NCBI RefSeq assembly: GCF_003217355.1 | Contig: NZ_QJTK01000015.1 | Coordinates: forward strand, 1-64,000 | Origin: Rhodobacter viridis | Lineage (GTDB): Bacteria > Pseudomonadota > Alphaproteobacteria > Rhodobacterales > Rhodobacteraceae | DNA length: 64,000 bases | Direction of reading: 5' to 3' | In this document: in pieces, positions 9,087 to 19,482 of the stretch | Layout of the letters: each line of letters begins with the position of its first letter | Numbering within the stretch: the stretch's first letter is position 1 | Translations under genes and position numbers: made by a program | The notes under the pieces: generated by a model | What the model was told of the DNA's origin: nothing | The model's input: only the letters and a program-made list of their open reading frames with translations | Databases searched by the model: none

Positions 9087-9221
9087 ACGCGTGCGCTTCT
9101 TCTCCCCTGCCCGCGATGCCGCTTTCGCCTCGGACCGGTTCCGCATCCCGGCCCCTCGGCGCGAAGCGGTCGGAACCCGGGTCCGCGCGTGACCGCGGCC
9201 GGGCCTCAAGAGGGGGCTCGG

Positions 9222-9839
9222 ATGAACATCGCAATCGAACGCAAACTGGTGACACCTGCTTCGGGGGGTGGCGAGGGGCTCTTGCCGGGTGTTGCGGTGG
9301 TGTCCGTCGTGGTGCCGTTGCGCGACGAAGAGCCAAACCCCGCCGAACTCGTCGCAGGCATTTGCGCGGCGATGCAACGGGTTTGCGCGCATGAGATCGT
9401 GCTTGTCGACGATGCATCTACCGACGGCACACGCCGCCATGCCCTCGCCCTTGCCGAGATCCTCGTTGCGCAGATGCACAGCAACAACCGCTTCTGTCAG
9501 ATTTTCGCCCTGTTCATCAGTGCCCGACGTCATGTTGCTTCAGACAGCAGGGCAGCATCGCACGCCTCACGCTGCGACACGGTCAGCGGCCGCTTCGGCA
9601 GCAAGCGCCGGGATGACCAACCGGCGGCTGAGGGCTGCGCACCCGTGACAATCGGCGACCTCCAAAAGGACAGGCCCGACAAGGGAAAACCCAGGCAGCA
9701 GCGATGGGTGCGGGGCGGCACCGATGCCACACCCTCTCGGTCGGCTTGCGCTCGGCCTTCCACCGCCACCTCGCAGCCTGTTACCGGCCTTGCGACCGCG
9801 ATATCTCTTTCAGTTCTCGAACAACACGAAACCCCGTAA
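9222..9839 (+). pseudogene. truncated family 2 glycosyltransferase
   Basis: The first ~75 residues from ATG 9222 are a clear GT2 N-terminus: VSVVVPLRDEEPN, a helix AELVAGICAAMQRV, then EIVLVDDASTDGTR with the nucleotide-binding Asp pair. After about 9455 the frame stays open to 9839, but the sequence is low-complexity, Arg/Ser/Ala-rich and unlike any glycosyltransferase. The catalytic DXD region and membrane helices of this family are missing. It is best read as a 5' fragment fused to unrelated DNA. Confidence 0.7.
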
Positions 9840-9963
9840 AATTTTCCGTTGTCGTTTCGCGTGGCCACTCGCGGCACGCACGGCGCACGCTGTCCATGGC
9901 GTAGCTGTAAGCACCGCCTTTTGCGACCCGACGACAGGAGCCTTGTGATCTTGCCTCGCGCAG
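9781..9963 (-). pseudogene. C-terminal fragment of a formylglycine-generating-enzyme (SUMF1)-like gene
   Basis: Reading the minus strand from an in-frame TAG at 9966 to TAA at 9781 gives about 60 residues that contain GSCRRVAKGGAYSYAMDS, then RRACREWP and FTGFRVVREL. This follows the C-terminal signature of FGE-sulfatase/SUMF1 domains: a GS.RV.RGGS(W/Y) block, an R.A.R block and a terminal GFR(V/L)VR. No start codon or N-terminal half is found upstream, and a stop lies directly before it, so only the 3' end of the gene remains. It overlaps the out-of-frame tail of the truncated glycosyltransferase. Confidence 0.65.
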
Positions 9964-10169
9964 CTAGGCGCTGCCCGTAGGCAGCCCCAAATGATGGTCC
10001 GACCAGCACGACAGGGAGACATCGCTGCACATCAGCGCAGGTGTGCAGCAAAGTATTCTTTGACGCACAGCGCGATCTTTGGGAAAGCGTCCCTTCGCAT
10101 CAAAGGGCCAAAGACCGCGCAATGGCAGCATTCCTCTGATCTCGGGCCTGTCGCCGGGAGGCTGACAAA

Positions 10170-10529
10170 CACCCGGCGACAGGGCCTGCACGGCTGCCAA
10201 GGCGCGCAACGAAACCCTGCGCGCCACGCGTTGCTACGATCGGGCATGTCTCGAAAGCGGTGGACCGGATACCACACCCGCCGTCGCGTGAAGGCCAAGA
10301 TGCCCTCGCCGGTTCGCGCGAACCGGTGGCGCTGAACCTGCTTGACCTGAAGGCTTTCGGCGAGCGCATCGCCGCGAGGGATCCTGATCGCCAAACCGCC
10401 GAAATCGACATCCGGGTCGCCCTCATCAATCGCTCCAACGCGCTCGGCACTGCCAAGGTCGTCCGCCCGGCCTGAACCTGAACGGGACAGGGAAAATCAC
10501 GCTTCAGGCAGCCTTTGTGCGGCAACGCC
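10170..10529 (+). mobile_element. IS5-family transposase remnant (3' end of an insertion sequence)
   Basis: Three reading frames, read in order, rebuild the end of an IS5-type transposase: ARNETLRATRCYDRACLE (about 10203-10256), then KRWTGYHTRRRVKAKM (about 10257-10303), then LKAFGERIAARDPDRQ and IRVALINRSNALG, ending at the TGA at 10475. The order and motifs (RNE.LRA, RW.GYH.R.RV..KM, LG.R...RD.DRQ..E, N...ALG) are those of the C-terminus of DDE transposases in IS5-like elements of Paracoccus and Rhodobacter, from memory of the family. Two or more frameshifts make it inactive. CTTTGTGCGGCAACGCC at 10513-10529 resembles the outer end of such elements. No left end was found. Confidence 0.7.
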
Positions 10530-10639
10530 ACGAGAGTCCCCCTGATTCTCCGACCTGGCCCGGTCTGACGTGGCTCTCTCTGGCCGCGGCGGACGATGCC
10601 GCGTCGCGCGGTCATTCAGCGGGGTGATCTCGCATCGGG

Positions 10640-13600
10640 TCAAATCACCGTGAAATCCGCCGCCGTCATGGCCAATCCGATGTTCAGCACCGCGACAAGC
10701 ATGCGGTGACCCGCCCCTGTCCCGTCGGCATCAAAGTAGAGGCGGCCCGTGTCGGTCTCGTAGATCACCCGGTCCTGGGCATCCATGGCCAGACCGCTGG
10801 CGTTCGCGGCGAAGGCACTGGCGGCAAGGACGCCCGTCGACAAACCGGTGAAGACGGCATTCTCGAGGCGGATGGTGTCATCGACCGCCGAGAAATCGGT
10901 GATGCGGTCCACATTGGTGGCAGAGAGGGCCGTGTTGAACACGAAGGTATCGTGCCCCGCGCCCCCCGCCATCGTGTCCGCCCCCGCGCCGCCGTTCAGC
11001 GTGTTCGCCGCGCCGTTGCCCGCCAGCCGGTTCGCAAGGCTGTTGCCACTGCCGTTGATCGCGGCCGTCCCGGTCAGCACCAGGTTTTCGAGGTTCGCCG
11101 CAAGCGTCAGGCTGACCGAACTGCGCACCATGTCGGTGCCTGCGTTCGCCGCCTCGGTGATCGTGTCGCCCCCCTCGGTCACATAGGTGTCGTCGCCACG
11201 CCCCCCCGCCAGCGTGTCCGCGCCGCCACCACCGCTCAGCGTGTTCGCCGCGCTGTTGCCAAGCAGCCGGTTCGCAAGACTGTTGCCGCTGCCGTTGATC
11301 ACGGCCGTCCCGGTCAGCACCAGGTTTTCGAGGTTCCTGCCCAGCGTCAGGCTGACCGAACTGCGCACCGTGTCGGTGCCTGCGTTCGCCGCCTCGGTGA
11401 TCGTGTCGCCCCCCTCGGTCAGATAGGTGTCGTCGCCAACACCACCCGACAGCGTATCGGCCCCCGCACCGCCGGTCAGCGTATCGGCACCTTCGTCGCC
11501 AATCAGGGTATTTGCCGCACCATTGCCGGTCAGGCTGTTGGCCAGCATGTTGCCGGTGCCACTGAGCGCCGAGGCCCCGGTCAGCACCAGGTTTTCAAGG
11601 TTCGCCCCCAGCGCCAGGCTGACCGAGCTGCGCACCGTGTCGGTGCCCGCGCTTGCCGCCTCCGTGATCGTGTCGTCGCCATCCGTAACATAGGTGTCGT
11701 CGTCAGCACCGCCGGTCAGCGTATCGGCGCCGGTACCGCCGTCAAGCAGATCATTCCCCGCGCCACCGTCCAGACTGTCGTAGCCCTCGAGCCCGACCAG
11801 CGTGTCATTTCCGCCAAGGCCGAGGACCGTATCGGCAAAATTTGTGCCCAGGAGCCGCTCGTCGCCGCCGGTTCCAACGATATCGCCCGTCTCACCGTCC
11901 GCAGTTCCCGGCAGACCCAGCGAAATGTCCCAGATCGTGCCATCGTCGAACACGACGCGCTCCACCAAAGACGCCAGTATGATCGTGCCGTCGAGGGCAA
12001 ACTGCGCCTGCTGGACGGCAACGGTGACGGGGGCGCCCGCAACATCGGCAACCTGCAAAAGCACGTTCTGTCCGTCGATCTTGAAACGGGCATGGGCCGG
12101 ATCGATGCCCGTCAGACGAAGCGTATCCGTGCCCGCGCCGCCGCCGCTGATGATCAGGTCGGCCCCCGCAAGGCCGGGCGACGCGGCGGAAATGACAAAG
12201 ACATCATCCCCCGCCCCGCCATCGAGACAGTCGACGCCATCCCCGCCGCTCAACGTGTCAGCGCCGTCGCCGCCGTAAAGGGCGTCGTCCCCGCCATTGC
12301 CCGCCAAGGTGTCATGGCCGGCGCCGCCAAAGATCGTCTCGGCCGCATTGGCCCCAAGGAAAGTGTCATCGCCCGCAAGAAGCTGGAATTGCGCCAAGTC
12401 GGTATAGGTCTGCACCCCGGTCAGGGTGAACATGTCACCGAGGTCGCTGCCCAAAACATCGTTATAGGCGCTCAGAACCTCGATGCTGGCGGCCTCATCC
12501 AGCATCAGCCATGTGATCTCATGCCCGAACATGCCGGGGAACTGGGCGATCTGCATCGTGTCACGCCCGTCACCGCCGCGCAGCGTGTCGGCGCCATAGG
12601 GCTGGGTGAACAGATCGTCGCCCCCACCGCCGTCAAGCCAGTCGCCACCTGCGCCGCTGCTCAGCGAATCGTTGCCCGCCCCGCCAGACAGGGTCGAGCC
12701 GCCCGAGTCGCCACCGATGAGCCAGTCGTCCCCCGCGCCGCCCTCCAGCGTATCCTTGCCCGCACCGCCTTCCAGCGAATCTCCAAAGGCAGAGCCGGTC
12801 AGCGTGTCATCCCCGTTGCCACCGAACAGCGTAACCGCGCCCGTGGCGGCAGCGCCGTCCAGCATATCCGCCGCTGCGGTCCCCTCGATCCACTCGATTT
12901 CGGTGAACGACCCGGAAGAGCCCGCCCCCAGATGCCAACTGCCCGCCTCGGCGCCCTCAAGGATCACCGTCACCCCGTCTTCGGAGGTCGCAAAACGCAG
13001 CCTGTCGATATCGGAGCCGCCTTCGCCCCCGATCAGGGTATCCGTGCCGTCGCCACTGCCGATCAGGAACAGATCGGCCCCGTCACCGCCCTGCACGCTG
13101 TCGTCGCCCGCCCCGCCTTCAAGCGTGTCATCTCCCGCATCGCCCGACAGCATGTCATTGCCCGACAAGGCCACAAGCGAGTCATTGCCCTCGCCCGCCG
13201 CAAGCCAATCATCGCCCCTGTCGCCCTGCAGCGTGTCGTTGCCGCCATCGCCCTGCAGATATTCATTGCCGGGATCGGCGCCAATGAACAGGCTGCCGCC
13301 ATAAAGGAAGTCGTTGCCATCGCCGCCGCGCAGCGTGTCGTTGCCCGACCCGCCACAAAGCACGTCGTCGCCCGCGTTCCCCTCGAGCGTGTCCGCAGCG
13401 CTGCCGCCGTTGATCGTGTCGTTGCCTTCCCCCCCCTCGAGCCAGATCGCCCCGGCCGTTCCCGAGGCGTCGAGCAGATCAGCGGCATTTGAGCCCGCAA
13501 TCCGCTCGATCTCGTTGAAGCTGCCCGCACCCAGCCCCGTCCCAAAGCTCCATACCCCCGCGCCGAAGCCGTCGAAGCTGAGGCTCACCCCGGCCGAGGC

Positions 13601-15726
13601 CGAGGCAAAGGTGATCTTGTCGGTGTCGGTGCCGGTTTCCCCGCCAAGGATCGTGTCGGTGCCCGCGCCAGAGCCGATCTCGAACAGATCGGCATCGCTC
13701 CCGCCCGAAAGGCTGTCGTTGCCCGCACCGCCCGCCAGCGTGTCGCCGCCGGTGTCGCCGCTCAGCGTGTCGTCGCCCCCGCCGCCAGACAGCAGGTCAT
13801 TCCCCGCCCCGCCGGCAAAGTCGTCGTTGCCGGCGTCGCCGAGGGTGGTGTCGCTGCCCGATCCGAGGATCACATGTTCGAAGCCGAAAAGCGAGGCATC
13901 GCCCTGCGCCGACTGGAAACTGGTTCCCCGCAGATGCAGGGACGTATCACCGATCAAGATGTCCGCCGTCAGAGCGCTGGCGTCGAGCGTGTCGCCATGG
14001 CGTTCGTCCCCGCCTCCCCCATCCACGATGGCCGTTCCGACGCCGCCCGCAAACAGCACGATCAGATCGTCGCCCGCGCCCCCGGCAAAGATGTCACGGC
14101 CCGCTTCCCCCATCAGAAGGTCGTCGCCAGCCCCCGCGTCGAGGCGATCGTTGCCCGCGCCCCCCGCCAGCGTGTCGTCACCTGCGCCAGCGTCCAGACT
14201 GTCGTTGCCGTCATCGCCCCAAATTTCGTCGTTGCCCTCATCGCCCGAAAGCGTGTCATTGTCGGCGCCGCCAGACAGCGTATCATCGCCAAGACCGCCA
14301 TCGATCTGATCCGCCCCGGCATCGCCAAGCGCACTGTCTGCACCTGTCCCGGCAAAGATCGTGTCATCGCCCGCACCGCCCGAAAACACGTTGCGGCCCT
14401 CGGTGTCCTTCAGCAGGTCGTTGCCATCGCCGCCCGACAGCGTGTCATCGCCACTGCTCTCGTCCAGCACGTCGTCGCCCCAACTGCCGACAAGGCTGTC
14501 ATTGCCCAGGCCGCCCAGAAGCGTGTCTTTGCCATCGCTTCCGTCAAGCGTATCGTCGCCCTCATCGCCGTAGAGCAGATCGTCGTTCTGCCCGCCATCA
14601 AGCAGGTCATTGCCCGACCCGCCATAAAGCGTGTCGTTATCGCCACCGCCATAAAGACCGTCGCTGCCGCCCAGCCCGAAGATGAGGTCATCGCCCCAGT
14701 CGCCCGACAGATTGTTCGTATAGGCGCTGCCGGGCACGGTGCCTTCCGCATCAAAGCCGATCAGCGTGTCGTTGTACCTGGACCCTACAAAGCCGTCGAT
14801 TCCCGACAGGACAAGCGTCATGTCCCCGGTGCCGGAAACGCTCTGGGTCCGCAGATCGACCAGCAAGGCTTCGGGCTGCGAGATGATGGAGACGATATCC
14901 AGTCCGGCATCGCCGCGAATGACGATCGTCGCGCCATCAAGACCGGTCCGGGTGATCGTGAACCTGTCGTTGCCGTTGCCGCCGATGAGGGTATCCGACC
15001 CCGACCAAACCTCGATGGCGTCATCTCCGTCGCCGCCATCGACCAGATCGTTGCCATCCCCCCATTCATGTCGTCATGATGTGACCCGCCATAGAGGCTG
15101 TCGTTGACATCCGTGCCGAGAATGCTGTCACGGCCGTCCCCGCCATAGCCGATGTGGGCATTGATGATCCTGTCGTCGCCTGCGCCGCCATAAAGGGTGT
15201 CGTCCGTGCCGTCCCCCTCGATGGAGTCGGTGCCATCGCCGCCATCCAGCAGATCGGCGCTTCCCGTACCGCCATAAAGCGAGTCTTGCCCCGCACCGCC
15301 GTAAAGACTGTTGTTGCCCGCTCTGGCCCAGAGAACATCGTCACCGTCCTCGCCGTAAAGGACGTCGCTGCCCTCGCCGCCATCGAGCGTGTCATTGCCC
15401 GCACCGCCATAAGCCGTGTCGTTGCCAAGCTCGCCCGCCAGATCATCGGCGCCCTCGCCTCCATCGAGCCGATCGTTGCCCACGCCCCCCAAAAGCGTGT
15501 CATTGCCCGCATCGCCGTAAAGGCTGTCGTTCGAGGGGTCATCGCCGCCCAGCAGGCTGTCGTTGCCGCCGTTGCCGTGGATCAGGTCAGGCCCGCCGCC
15601 GCCATTGATCGTGTCATCCCCCTCGCCTCCCGACAGCGTTTCGGGGAAGATCGTGCCCGTGATCGTGACCGGGGGAACATAGGGATCAACGATGATGATG
15701 ATGGGATCGGAGGCGATGTCGACCAT
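10640..15726 (-). CDS. giant RTX-repeat protein, split by a frameshift
   Basis: Two overlapping minus-strand frames encode one long RTX protein. The 5' frame starts at ATG 15726 (GGAG upstream; MVDIASDPIIIIVDPYVPP) and runs in glycine-rich nonapeptides (GNDTLLGG, GEDGDDVLWARAG) until a C6 run at 15058-15063, where it leaves the repeat pattern. The other frame continues at once with GNDLVDGGDGDDAIEVWSG and stays RTX-like to the stop at 10640. One added base in the run restores a protein of about 1,695 residues. Dozens of Ca-binding repeats are followed by near-identical modules (TITEAANAGTDTVRSSVSL) and a hydrophobic C-terminal secretion region (FVFNTALSATNVDRITDFS). Type I secretion is expected; no transporter is nearby. 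It is either phase-variable, a pseudogene, or a sequencing error. Confidence 0.75.
10981..11700 (-). repeat. near-identical tandem repeats inside the giant RTX gene
   Basis: A ~240-base unit is repeated almost exactly (for example the stretch starting CGGCCGTCCCGGTCAGCACC at about 11066 and about 11306), with a third, more diverged copy about 270 bases further on. Each encodes a module of the type GGDTITEAANAGTDTVRSSV...LENLVLTGTA. Such repeats are prone to unequal recombination. Confidence 0.8.
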
Positions 15727-16029
15727 GGGAACACTCCGGCGAATTGCGTCAACTTGCGAGACCCTGCGGCATCGGCAAGGCAAGGCCGAAGACGGCACGG
15801 CAAATATTCAGAACTATCGTTTTGTTCTGCGCCCGCGGTGCCCAAGGCGTCAACTCGGCGCCTCTGCGGCGTGGTGCCACGGGGAAGATCTGGCAGACGT
15901 ATCCGGGGGAGGAAGGATGGATCGGCGCCTGACAGGCGCGGGCCGCATCGGGCAGGCCGCCTGTGCGCCACCTCCGGCTTTCGCTTCAGACGCCGCCATG
16001 CGATACCGCACTCAAGGAGAATGCTGCTG
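15727..16029. promoter_or_regulatory. divergent promoter region between the RTX gene and the Crp/Fnr regulator
   Basis: A 303-base gap between divergent starts. A local A/T-rich patch (CAAATATTCAGAACTATCG, about 15802-15820) stands out from GC-rich surroundings and could be a promoter. No FNR box (TTGAT-N4-ATCAA) was seen. The layout allows the regulator to control the RTX gene. Confidence 0.4.
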
Positions 16030-16728
16030 ATGACCCCCGATGCCGACCGGATCGCCCGGAAATCCCTGCTGCTGGGCAATGTGCCGAAACCGGCACAGGA
16101 TCTGATCCTCGCCAGCGCGCGCGACCGCGCCTTTGACCGCGGGGCGACCATCTTCCTGCAGGGCGAAGAGGCAAGCGCGGTCTATGTGGTGATCGAAGGC
16201 TGGGTGAAGCTCTACCGCGTCGCGCCGAATGGCTCCGAGGCGGTGGTGAGCGTCTTCACCCGGGGTGACAGTTTCGGCGAGGCGGTGGCCTTTACCGGCG
16301 GCAGCTATCCGGTCTCGGCCGAGGCCGCGACCGATGTCATGCTCGTCCGGATCGAAACCGCCGAAATGCTGCGGCTGATCGAGCGGCAACCGGGTCTGGC
16401 CGTCTCGCTTCTGGCAGCCACCTTCGCGCATCTGCATCGCCTTGTGGGCCAGATCGAGCAGTTGAAGGCGCGTTCGGGGGCGCAGCGCGTGGCCGAGTTC
16501 CTGCTTGAACATGTGAACGAAGAGCGCGGTCCCTGCGCCGTCGTTCTGCCCTATGACAAGGTGCTGATCGCCGGACGTCTGGGCATGAAGCCGGAAAGCC
16601 TCAGCCGCGCCTTTGCCCGGTTGCGCGAAAAGGGCGTGCAGGTGCGTCAGTCGGTGGCGGAGATCGAAGACGTCGCGGCGCTGCGCGATTATGTCGAGGA
16701 AGACCCGGGCCTGTCCTGGTCACGCTAG
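16030..16728 (+). CDS. Crp/Fnr-family transcriptional regulator
   Basis: A 232-residue regulator. Residues about 15-125 are a cyclic-nucleotide-binding-type beta roll: GATIFLQGEEASAVYVVIEGWVKLYR and GDSFGEAVAF. The C-terminal helix-turn-helix (IAGRLGMKPESLSRAFARLREKG) has the Crp-type recognition helix. There is no N-terminal Cys cluster for an FNR iron-sulfur centre, and no obvious heme site. AAGGAG at 16014-16019 is spaced for the ATG at 16030, not the ATG at 16021. It is divergent from the giant RTX gene. The effector is unknown. Confidence 0.88.
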   Translation: MTPDADRIARKSLLLGNVPKPAQDLILASARDRAFDRGATIFLQGEEASAVYVVIEGWVKLYRVAPNGSEAVVSVFTRGDSFGEAVAFTGGSYPVSAEAATDVMLVRIETAEMLRLIERQPGLAVSLLAATFAHLHRLVGQIEQLKARSGAQRVAEFLLEHVNEERGPCAVVLPYDKVLIAGRLGMKPESLSRAFARLREKGVQVRQSVAEIEDVAALRDYVEEDPGLSWSR

Positions 16729-16899
16729 ACCGGCACCGGACAAGGTCTGGGGTCTTCGAGGCGGCTTCTGGCCCTTGCCGACCGCGGGGAACGCCCGCAA
16801 ACCACATCGAAAAGGCGCGCGACCGTCGGGAAGGCTTTCGCATCAGGCGCCCAGATCTTGTTGCTTTCCGCTTGCGCCTTCGCTCTGCAGCCTTGCCCC

Positions 16900-19278
16900 T
16901 CAGGCCGATTTGCGTTCCGCCTCGGCGGTTTCTTCCCAGCCGGTGAATTGCGCGATCAGCTTGCCAAGATCGGCCACCGCCGCCGCAAGCGAGGTTGTGG
17001 CCGCCGTCGTCTCCTCGAACATCGCGGCATTTTCCTGTGTCGCCGTATCGAGCTGCCCCAGCGCCTTGGTCACTTCGGAAATGCCCTGCTCCTGTTCGCT
17101 GGCGCTGGAGGCAATCTCGCTCACCCGCCCCGAAATATCGGAAACGGCGCCGGAGATGTTTTCCAGCGCTGTCCCGCAGTCGCGCACCAGCGCGACCCCC
17201 TCGCGCACCTGGGCCCCGCTGTCGGCGATCAAGGACCCGATCTGCGCGGCCGAGTCGGCGGCACGCTGGGCCAGCGCCCGCACCTCCGAGGCGACGACGG
17301 CAAAACCGCGGCCGGCTTCCCCCGCGCGGGCGGCCTCGACCCCGGCATTCAGCGCCAGAAGGTTGGTCTGGAAGGCGATATCGTCGATCACACTGATGAT
17401 GCGGCTGATCGCCTCTGACGAGGCCTCGATGCGCTGCATCGCCTCGACCGCCGCGCGCATGGTCTGCTGCGAGCGCTCTGCCCGGTCGCAGGCATCATGG
17501 GCCAGCGCGCGCACGCGATTGATGCCGGAGTTGGTCTGCCCGACCGCGGTCAGCATCTCGTGCATCGTCGAAGAGGTTTCATCGAGAGCCGCGGCCGAGG
17601 ATTCGGTCCGCCGCGACAGGTTCACGGCGGCATTTGCGATTTCGTCACTGTCGGTGCGGATCGATTGCGCCGCGGTCGAAATCTCGGTCACGATCTGGCG
17701 CAGGCTCTTGGCGGCGGCGTTGAAATCCATCCGCAGCCCCTTGTAGGTCTCGCCGAAGAACGTGTCGATCGAGACGTCCAGCCGTCCATCGGCAAGCGCC
17801 CGCAGCGAATTGCTGAGCGCCTGCACCACATCCATCAATGCCGCATCGGCGCGGGCCCGTTCGGCATCGATCTCGGCACGCCGGGCATCCTCGGCCAGAC
17901 GCTGGGCCTCCTCGGCCTCCCGGGCACGTTCCTGTTCAAGACGCTCGCGCGCCGCCTCCTGCACCAGAAGCTCGCGTTCCCGCGCAGCATTGGCCGTTCG
18001 CTCGGCGGCAAGGCGTGCATCGGTCTCACGCGCCGACAGCAGCGCTTGACGGAACCGTTCCAGCGCCCGCGCCATCCGGCCGACTTCGTCCAGACGGTCG
18101 CGGTGCGGAACCTCGTGATCAAGCTGCCCCTGTCCGACCTCGTTCATCGCCAGCGTGAGCCGGGTCAAGGGCTGGCTGATCGAGCGCGACAGCGGCACCG
18201 CCAGAGCGGCGGCAACCGCAATCACCAGGACAGCAATCGCCCCGAAAGCCATCGTCATCTTCGTCAGCGCCGCCAGCATTTCGGTCGAACTCTGGCTGGT
18301 AAGCAGCGCCCATCGGGTGCCAAGGAACGTCATCGGGCGATAATTGATGTAGCGATCCCCCGCGGCATCGCTCAGTCGCATCACCCCCGACTCACCCGCC
18401 AGCGCCGCGCGCAAGGCCGCGTTGTCCTCGCGCGTTTTCAGAATGTCGTCTTGCGCGGTCGACAAGAGATCAGAGCGCAAGAGCCGATCGGCGCCCACCA
18501 GATAGGCCGATTTGCCGTCACTGCCGTCGGTGACGCTTTGCACCGCGGCATTCATCGCCGCGATCGGCAGTTGAATGGCGATCACACCCAGACGCTTGCC
18601 ATCCTCGGTCAGCACCGGCGCCGCAATGAAGGCGGCCGGGGCATCGGCGCTGGGGGCATAGGGGGCGAAATCGCGAAAGGCCGCGCCGTCCGCGGGCAGG
18701 GCCATCGCATCGCGAAACACCTCGGCCAGACCGGTGTCCTTCCAGTCCCCGGTCAGCACGTTCGAGGCAAAGTCCCGCTCCTTGAACACGGTGTAGACGA
18801 CGTCGCCCGCCGGATCGATCAGGAAGATATCGTAAAAACCCCGCTCGGAGAGGCGCTTGGCCAGTCCCGGATGCAGATCGGCATGCAGCGCGTCATAGGG
18901 GCTGTGATCGCCCGCAGACATCAGACGGTTCTTTTCGCCCAGCGGGTTCGGGTTCTTGTCGATATAGGTTCCCTGCAAGCTCGCGCGGGCATCCGGCATG
19001 GCCTGATAGACCGCGGTCATCGCACTGAGCGCGCGCTGGATCGCATGGTCGCGCGACATCGAGATCAGATCCGCCTTCGTGCCGTCCAGAAGCAGACCCA
19101 GCGCCTGCTCCGGACCGCGGGCGAGCGTGTCGAGGTTGGTCTTCGCACTCTCGATCAGCGTCTGGCGTGTGATGACATAGGCAGGCACGGCAAGGAACAT
19201 TCCCGCAAGCAGCGCGACGATCATCATGATCATTGGCAGGCGCCGGGACAGGTCCAGCGCATTCATCTTGGAAAACAT
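16900..19278 (-). CDS. methyl-accepting chemotaxis protein
   Basis: A 792-residue chemoreceptor. A transmembrane helix at about 15-38 is followed by a ~280-residue periplasmic region that looks like a double Cache sensor ([23 protein letters not shown]; later [21 protein letters not shown]). A second helix ([19 protein letters not shown]) leads to HAMP ([19 protein letters not shown]), an Arg/Glu-rich coiled coil and a second HAMP-like segment. The MCP signalling hairpin has the conserved tip [20 protein letters not shown]. No CheB/CheR-tethering pentapeptide of NWETF type is visible at the C-terminus (ends EAERKSA). The ligand is unknown; Cache domains usually bind small organic acids or amino acids. 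Confidence 0.92.
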   Translation of the reverse strand: MFSKMNALDLSRRLPMIMMIVALLAGMFLAVPAYVITRQTLIESAKTNLDTLARGPEQALGLLLDGTKADLISMSRDHAIQRALSAMTAVYQAMPDARASLQGTYIDKNPNPLGEKNRLMSAGDHSPYDALHADLHPGLAKRLSERGFYDIFLIDPAGDVVYTVFKERDFASNVLTGDWKDTGLAEVFRDAMALPADGAAFRDFAPYAPSADAPAAFIAAPVLTEDGKRLGVIAIQLPIAAMNAAVQSVTDGSDGKSAYLVGADRLLRSDLLSTAQDDILKTREDNAALRAALAGESGVMRLSDAAGDRYINYRPMTFLGTRWALLTSQSSTEMLAALTKMTMAFGAIAVLVIAVAAALAVPLSRSISQPLTRLTLAMNEVGQGQLDHEVPHRDRLDEVGRMARALERFRQALLSARETDARLAAERTANAARERELLVQEAARERLEQERAREAEEAQRLAEDARRAEIDAERARADAALMDVVQALSNSLRALADGRLDVSIDTFFGETYKGLRMDFNAAAKSLRQIVTEISTAAQSIRTDSDEIANAAVNLSRRTESSAAALDETSSTMHEMLTAVGQTNSGINRVRALAHDACDRAERSQQTMRAAVEAMQRIEASSEAISRIISVIDDIAFQTNLLALNAGVEAARAGEAGRGFAVVASEVRALAQRAADSAAQIGSLIADSGAQVREGVALVRDCGTALENISGAVSDISGRVSEIASSASEQEQGISEVTKALGQLDTATQENAAMFEETTAATTSLAAAVADLGKLIAQFTGWEETAEAERKSA

Positions 19279-19413
19279 GCGGCGGCTTTCGGAACAAAAC
19301 AGAACGACAGGTCCGCAAGTCTACGCGCGCAAGATTAACAGAAGCCAAAACCACACGCAAAGCGTGCAAGGCTGATCTTGCAGGTCCGACTCCGCCCGGC
19401 CACAGTGGCCACC

Positions 19414-19427
19414 TTGACTTTCATCAA
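19414..19427. promoter_or_regulatory. FNR/NnrR-type box upstream of nnrS
   Basis: TTGACTTTCATCAA matches the FNR-family consensus TTGAT-N4-ATCAA with one mismatch. Flanking bases extend it to CCTTGA-N6-TCAAGG, a perfect 6-bp dyad. It lies 56 bases upstream of the nnrS ATG. In denitrifying Rhodobacterales, nnrS is an NnrR (NO-responsive FNR homologue) target, so NnrR control is the likely reading. Confidence 0.75.
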
Positions 19428-19482
19428 GGGGTCGCAGGCACTTTCCCACAAGGATCGGAGCACGCTCGCGAAAGGACCTGCC

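Noticed and set aside
9530-10051. A 173-codon minus-strand frame
   Set aside because: It does not match the frame of the FGE-like fragment and shows no family motif; likely chance.
10706-13492. A 928-codon plus-strand frame opposite the giant RTX gene
   Set aside because: Its high codon count results from the Gly/Asp-rich RTX repeats on the other strand; it has no family blocks, no ribosome site and a repetitive Arg/Ala/Val composition.
10640-15726. Regular repeats looking like a CRISPR array
   Set aside because: The repeats are codon-phased RTX nonapeptides without fixed direct repeats and unique spacers.
17497-19338. A 613-codon plus-strand frame
   Set aside because: Antisense to the well-supported chemoreceptor; Arg/His/Gln-rich, no domain.
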